A stretch of DNA of 64,000 bases, from positions 112,001 to 176,000 of the forward strand of contig NZ_CP038865.1 of assembly GCF_004792515.1 (NCBI RefSeq). Reading direction: 5' to 3'. Of the stretch, positions 60,641 through 64,000 are shown piece after piece. Both the position numbers and the translations under genes were made by a program. The stretch's first letter is position 1; every line of letters begins with the position of its first letter. This DNA comes from Vagococcus xieshaowenii (GTDB lineage: Bacteria; Bacillota; Bacilli; Lactobacillales; Vagococcaceae). The notes below the pieces were generated by a model that saw nothing but the letters and a program-made list of their open reading frames with translations, was not told where the DNA came from and searched no databases.

Positions 60641-61448
60641 GAACTATCGTGAACAAGCCAATCAATTGGCAGAACAGTTAACGCCCAAAAATAAGGCGTT
60701 CTTCGGTAAAATTCAACAGTACTTAGGTTTATCCAGTATTTTTTTGGATGAGGAGAAACTGAATGAACAAATCTATCAAATTGCCGTTGACTTGGTAGAA
60801 GCGCAGTCGCATGGTGAAAGAGCAGAAGAATTTTTTGGTCAAGATTCTCAAGCAATTGCTGATGAATTGTTAAAAAATACCCCGCCTTCTAGTTGGAAAT
60901 CTCGCTTTAAGTTAGTAACATTTATTGTAGCGATTTTTTGGTTAGCCTTTATGATAACGGATTTTGGTGGATCGAAAGTTGCGACCATTAATCCATTGTT
61001 TTACGCTATGTCCATTATTATTGTCCCGATATATGTGGGACTATTTATACAGATGACTAAAAAATCGGTGTATCAAAAGGTGAAAAATAAATATCTCGAT
61101 ATGTTCAAGTATGGAATGCTTCCAATGATATTTTTGGGGATTAGTGGTTATATAGCAACTTTTTTACCAAATACTTGGAATTTCACGATTAGTTTTCCAT
61201 ATAATGTGTTGATAATTGGCTTGTTTATCGTGATTATGTTGATTTGTGATATCAGCTCTCGATTTGGTGAGGGATGGCGTGGGTTGTATCGGATAGGAGC
61301 GCTAGTTGGGTGCTGTGGATTGGTGCAACAAGCTTTGTATTATTTCACCAACTGGTCTGAAGAAAAAATCACACTCATTGGACTGGCTTTAATAGGTGTC
61401 ATCGTTGTAGGAGTGGTGAAGTATTTAGAAAAAAAAGAAGCCCGTTAA
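60633..61448 (+). CDS. DUF1129-family membrane protein
   Basis: 271 aa. A soluble N-terminal part (about 1-90, predicted helical, LDEEKLNEQIYQIAVDLVEA, resembling the DUF1048/DUF1129 helical domain) is followed by six membrane helices. The gene overlaps the PadR gene, so the two are translationally coupled. Function unknown; PadR-linked proteins of this type often respond to envelope stress or phenolics, but nothing here shows that. Confidence 0.75.
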   Translation: MSKNYREQANQLAEQLTPKNKAFFGKIQQYLGLSSIFLDEEKLNEQIYQIAVDLVEAQSHGERAEEFFGQDSQAIADELLKNTPPSSWKSRFKLVTFIVAIFWLAFMITDFGGSKVATINPLFYAMSIIIVPIYVGLFIQMTKKSVYQKVKNKYLDMFKYGMLPMIFLGISGYIATFLPNTWNFTISFPYNVLIIGLFIVIMLICDISSRFGEGWRGLYRIGALVGCCGLVQQALYYFTNWSEEKITLIGLALIGVIVVGVVKYLEKKEAR

Positions 61449-61462
61449 GGCTTCTTTTTTAT
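61431..61462. terminator. Bidirectional terminator
   Basis: AAAAAAGAAGCC (61431-61442) pairs with GGCTTCTTTTTT (61449-61460), between convergent genes. Confidence 0.85.
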
Positions 61463-61959
61463 TTTGCTGTTTTAGCTACTCTAGCGTCTTGTTTTTTATG
61501 TATGGCATTCATGACGGCTCTAGCAATAGGTTGAGCAATTAATAATTCAACAGCAAAAGCTACACCAAAGTTACGTGGCCATTTGTGGAAAAATGTTTTG
61601 AAGGGGGCTAGTGATAGCTCACCCATTCCGAACCAATTACCGATGATGGTCATCACCATTGACATGAAGAAAACGGTACATAGCGTGTCAATAATAATTT
61701 TTGAATTGAAACTATCGTTTTCTCCTACGATTTTTTGTGCTAATTTTGAGCCTAACGGATGTAATAGTGACACAACAACTAAAACCGCAATGAAGATAAA
61801 GGGTATTTTTTTCAAAATAGTAGTATAAGTGTCCATTGTAAAGCCGGCTTCTAACATTGAAATGATTGGTGCAATCAAGTTAACTGATAATAAGGCAATT
61901 ATCAGTGTAAATAAAATCCCTTCTTTAGCATTACGTGGTAACTTCATATAAAACTCCAT
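61459..61959 (-). CDS. DUF2798-family membrane protein
   Basis: 166 aa with four membrane helices in two similar halves: KLPRNAKEGILFTLIIALLSVNLI at the start and FHKWPRNFGVAFAVELLIAQPIAR later, each opening with Pro-Arg-Asn, the DUF2798 pattern. The ATG at 61959 has AGGAGGAC upstream. The function of the family is unknown. A hairpin with a T run lies just upstream in its leader. Confidence 0.8.
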   Translation of the reverse strand: MEFYMKLPRNAKEGILFTLIIALLSVNLIAPIISMLEAGFTMDTYTTILKKIPFIFIAVLVVVSLLHPLGSKLAQKIVGENDSFNSKIIIDTLCTVFFMSMVMTIIGNWFGMGELSLAPFKTFFHKWPRNFGVAFAVELLIAQPIARAVMNAIHKKQDARVAKTAK

Positions 61960-61984
61960 GTTTGTCCTCCTGTAAGCATAAAAA

Positions 61985-62040
61985 AGTTCAGCAAAGAATA
62001 CCTACACGTCGAAACGTGCAGCTGTTTTTTGCTGAACCAT
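61985..62040 (-). ncRNA. Terminator-like hairpin in the leader of the DUF2798 gene
   Basis: On the minus strand GGTTCAGCAAA pairs with TTTGCTGAAC, with an inner CACGT/ACGTG stem closed by TTCG, and is followed by TTTTTTAT. A TATAAT just upstream (minus strand, near 62052) would start the transcript almost at the hairpin. It is either an attenuator for the DUF2798 gene or a small RNA of about 55 nt. Confidence 0.55.
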
Positions 62041-62202
62041 TATACGCTATTATATTTTTAACTTTTTGTAGCTTAACACAAATAAACAATCCAAACTAAT
62101 GATTTGCATTGTTTTCATGAAAAACCTCTAATTTCTTGTGAAATTTGATGTATAATGCTTTGATTTTTCTTGCTAGTCCGTTATAATTTGTAAGGGAAAT
62201 TT

Positions 62203-62252
62203 CACAAGTGGACATGAAACATTAAGTGTCACGTTCAGTTGTGGTATTTTTT
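62203..62252 (+). terminator. Terminator-like hairpin in the leader of the TerC gene
   Basis: CACAAGTGGACATGA pairs with TCACGTTCAGTTGTG with three imperfect positions, followed by GTATTTTTT. It lies between the promoter and the GTG start at 62281, so it could act as an attenuator. I could not find the conserved blocks of the yybP-ykoY manganese riboswitch, which controls many terC genes. Confidence 0.5.
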
Positions 62253-62280
62253 AAACTAGAAGAGAAAAGGATGTTTTTAA

Positions 62281-62970
62281 GTGTTAGAATTCGCAACAAA
62301 ACTAGCGTCGATTATTTTATTTGATATTGTCTTGAGTGGAGATAATGCCGTCGTGATTGCTTTAGCAACGCGTGGTTTGGAAGAGAGTAAACGTAAGAAT
62401 GCCATTATGATTGGAACAGCAGGTGCGATTATTTTACGTGTCGTCTTGATGTTAATAGCTGTTCAACTATTAATGTTACCGTATGTTAAAATCATCGGTA
62501 GTTTATTACTATTATATATTGCGTATGATTTATTAAAGACCGATACTGATGATGAAGCAAATATCAAAGCATCTGGCGGTTCTTATTTTTCAGCGATTCG
62601 TACGATTTTAATGGCTGACTTAGTCATGAGTTTAGACAATGTGATTGCCATTGCTGGAACAGCTGATGGTCATTTTGGTTTAGCAGTCATTGGTTTAGCA
62701 GTAAGTATTCCAATTATTATTTTTGGTAGTCAAGTGATTATCAAACTAATGGATAAATTTCCAGCATTAATTTGGGTAGGAGCAGTGATGATTGCTTATA
62801 CAGCAGGTAAAATGTTTGTAGAAGATCATGCGATTGCCCATTTTGTTGATGGTCTTGTGCCAAATATTAGTCATACACCAGCAGTTCCTGTTATTTTTGG
62901 GGCTATTTTGATTTTAGGTAAGTTATTAATGAATCGTGTACAGGCAACCAATTCAACAGTTAAGTCATAA
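62281..62970 (+). CDS. TerC-family integral membrane protein (YkoY/YjbE type)
   Basis: 229 aa with seven membrane helices. The family signature LFDIVLSGDNAVVIALATRGL (begins about residue 14) and the mirrored TILMADLVMSLDNVIAIAGTADGH (about 109-132) carry the paired acidic/Asn residues expected for metal transport. B. subtilis relatives export Mn2+ and help metallate secreted enzymes. GTG start with AAAAGGAT. Single gene with a terminator at 62983. Confidence 0.88.
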   Translation: MLEFATKLASIILFDIVLSGDNAVVIALATRGLEESKRKNAIMIGTAGAIILRVVLMLIAVQLLMLPYVKIIGSLLLLYIAYDLLKTDTDDEANIKASGGSYFSAIRTILMADLVMSLDNVIAIAGTADGHFGLAVIGLAVSIPIIIFGSQVIIKLMDKFPALIWVGAVMIAYTAGKMFVEDHAIAHFVDGLVPNISHTPAVPVIFGAILILGKLLMNRVQATNSTVKS

Positions 62971-62982
62971 TAACAGATAGTT

Positions 62983-63020
62983 AAAAGGTGATTCATTCTG
63001 TCAAGATGAATCACCTTTTT
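62983..63020 (+). terminator. Terminator of the TerC gene
   Basis: AAAAGGTGATTCAT (62983-62996) pairs with ATGAATCACCTTTT (63006-63019). Confidence 0.85.
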
Positions 63021-63086
63021 GTCTATCAATTGGTTCACAAACTGATGTATAATTGTAAGAAAGATGAGAAGGAGAGATGATGGAGT

Positions 63087-63308
63087 ATGACATTTGAAGA
63101 GATATTACCTGAATTAAAAAAAGGTGCCAAGATTATTCGTAAAGGTTGGGGTGGTTTTGAGTTATATGTCACGTTAGTAGAAGATGACGTTTTTGATGGT
63201 TCACCGGTAACCCCTTATTTTTTAATTAAAACAAGTGATGAAGGCTTTTCTAGTTTTGCACCGACTGTTTGCGATATTTTGGCAGATGATTGGGCGATTG
63301 TTCAATGA
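63087..63308 (+). CDS. DUF2829 (Tad2-like) small protein
   Basis: 73 aa, the full size of the family. Conserved features: FEEILPELKKGAKIIRKGWGG at the start and the closing TVCDILADDWAIVQ, with PYFLIKTSDEG between. DUF2829 is the fold of Tad2, a phage protein that sequesters the signalling nucleotide of Thoeris defence; most relatives are in phages or prophages. Here no phage genes are visible nearby and the gene overlaps the next by ATGA. AGGAGAGATG ribosome site. Ligand binding in this protein is not established. Confidence 0.82.
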   Translation: MTFEEILPELKKGAKIIRKGWGGFELYVTLVEDDVFDGSPVTPYFLIKTSDEGFSSFAPTVCDILADDWAIVQ

Positions 63309-64000
63309 GAAATAAGTATTTAGACTTGGCTAATCAAGTGGTGCTTGTTACAGGGGCAGCTTCAGGTATTGGCTTATCACAGGTGGAAGCTTTTTTAGGA
63401 CAAGAAGCGTATGTGTTTGGGGTGGATTGTCAAGAGGGAAAAATGTTAGAACTTACTAAAAAGTATCCGGCTCATTTTGGCTACTTTGTCGGAGATATTT
63501 GCCAACAAGCCACGTTAGAAGAAGCGTTAGCTCAATGTGATCGGATGTTTGGCAGTATCACGATTTTACTGAATACTGCGGGCATTCTGGATGACTATTT
63601 ACCGCTTCATAAGACAGATGAAGACTTATGGGATGCTATATATGAGACAAATGTAAAAAGTATGTATCGCCTGACAAGGTTAGTGTTACCTCAGATGTTA
63701 GCCAATAAAAGAGGAACGATTATCAATATGACATCAATTGCCGGGATGATTGCTGGTGGCGGTGGTATTGCTTATACCATGTCGAAACATGCTGTTGCAG
63801 GATTCACTAAACAACTGGCGCTTGATTATGCCGCACAAGGGATAACGGTTAAAGGAATAGCGCCAGGGGCTATCCAAACTGCTATGACGAAAGCTGATTT
63901 TTTAGGAGATGGTGAGATGGCAAAATGGGTGGCTAATGAGACACCTGTTAAGCGTTGGGCGCAACCTGAGGAAGTAGCGGAACTAACCTTATTTTTAGCG
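63305..64000 (+). CDS. Short-chain dehydrogenase/reductase (3' end outside window)
   Basis: 232 codons seen. Coenzyme motif TGAASGIG (about residues 15-22), an aspartate after the second strand (GVDCQEG) that favours NAD(H), NTAG at about 89-92, catalytic NMTSIAG with Tyr and Lys in AYTMSKHAV, and the APGAIQT block. Classical SDR of the FabG/KR-like type. It overlaps the DUF2829 stop (ATGA), so translation is coupled. The natural substrate is unknown. Confidence 0.88.
   Translation, partial: MRNKYLDLANQVVLVTGAASGIGLSQVEAFLGQEAYVFGVDCQEGKMLELTKKYPAHFGYFVGDICQQATLEEALAQCDRMFGSITILLNTAGILDDYLPLHKTDEDLWDAIYETNVKSMYRLTRLVLPQMLANKRGTIINMTSIAGMIAGGGGIAYTMSKHAVAGFTKQLALDYAAQGITVKGIAPGAIQTAMTKADFLGDGEMAKWVANETPVKRWAQPEEVAELTLFLA

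Larger units (their letters stand above)
61960..62280. other. Divergent intergenic region between the DUF2798 and TerC genes
   Basis: 321 bases without a gene. It holds the minus-strand hairpin (61985-62040), a plus-strand promoter TTGATT (62160-62165), 16-base spacer, TATAAT (62182-62187), and a perfect 12-bp inverted repeat CTTGTGAAATTT (62135-62146) with AAATTTCACAAG (62197-62208) that encloses the promoter. Confidence 0.65.

Noticed and set aside
62200-62252. yybP-ykoY manganese riboswitch before the TerC gene
   Set aside because: The gene family is right, but the conserved loop sequences of that riboswitch are absent; only a terminator-like hairpin can be supported.

Overview
The window looks like a chromosomal segment of a low-GC Gram-positive lactic acid bacterium of the Enterococcaceae (Vagococcus or Enterococcus type). 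The evidence is the AT-rich composition, AGGAGG-type ribosome binding sites, short U-tailed terminators, a WxL/DUF916/LPXTG surface-protein locus, a mupG-murQ-murP-murR recycling locus, RNase J2, Rex and ISL3-family insertion sequences. The genus is inference; no rRNA or other decisive marker is present.

Layout. 1-4235: a phosphonate-type ABC transporter (phnD, phnC, two phnE) with a metallophosphoesterase on the minus strand, divergent from a Crp/Fnr-like regulator. 4.9-9.4 kb: GIY-YIG protein, a TrmN6-like methyltransferase, PlsC, an Eis-like acetyltransferase, and a cation/proton antiporter behind a terminator-bearing leader RNA. 9.4-19 kb: htrA and rlmH flanking a cluster of DnaA boxes, L-serine dehydratase, a YtoI-like CBS/DRTGG regulator, nrnA followed by an unusual tandem array of hairpin modules, an ABC-F ATPase, and rex. 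19.0-20.6 kb: an intact ISL3-family IS with an 8-bp target duplication.

20.6-26.4 kb is the most unusual part. A duplicated promoter-bearing repeat is followed by a clear ykkC-class (guanidine-I type) riboswitch with its terminator, which directly precedes a WxL cell-surface operon: a DUF916/DUF3324 protein, an 876-aa degenerate-WxL protein with 13-aa repeats, and an LPXTG-like anchor fused in frame through an A9 run to a WxL-domain protein. A small unrecognised gene follows behind two mutually exclusive hairpins.

26.5-36 kb: guanine deaminase and a purine permease, then an oligopeptide transporter (oppA, oppBCDF) split by an antisense DUF3899 gene, and a tRNA-Lys. 36-44.4 kb: a Gfo/Idh/MocA oxidoreductase, a small acetyltransferase, and the MurNAc-6P catabolic operon (mupG, murQ, murP, a HAD phosphatase, murR) with a visible promoter, palindromic operator and cre site, followed by a second ISL3 copy that separates murR from its terminator. 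44.4-55.4 kb: sbcDC, a SWIM/SNF2 helicase, wecB, an ABC exporter and a small membrane protein. 55.5-64 kb: RNase J2 behind a structured leader, a YcxB-like gene broken by one amber codon, a guanine/hypoxanthine-type permease with a PurBox, a PadR/DUF1129 pair with a perfect 13-bp operator, a DUF2798 membrane protein and a TerC-family protein each behind terminator-like leaders, a Tad2-like DUF2829 gene, and a short-chain dehydrogenase that runs off the window.

The functional themes are cell-wall turnover and surface display (MurNAc recycling, WxL complex, HtrA, wecB), purine salvage (guaD plus two permeases, probably PurR-linked), nutrient uptake (Opp, Phn), and RNA and DNA maintenance.
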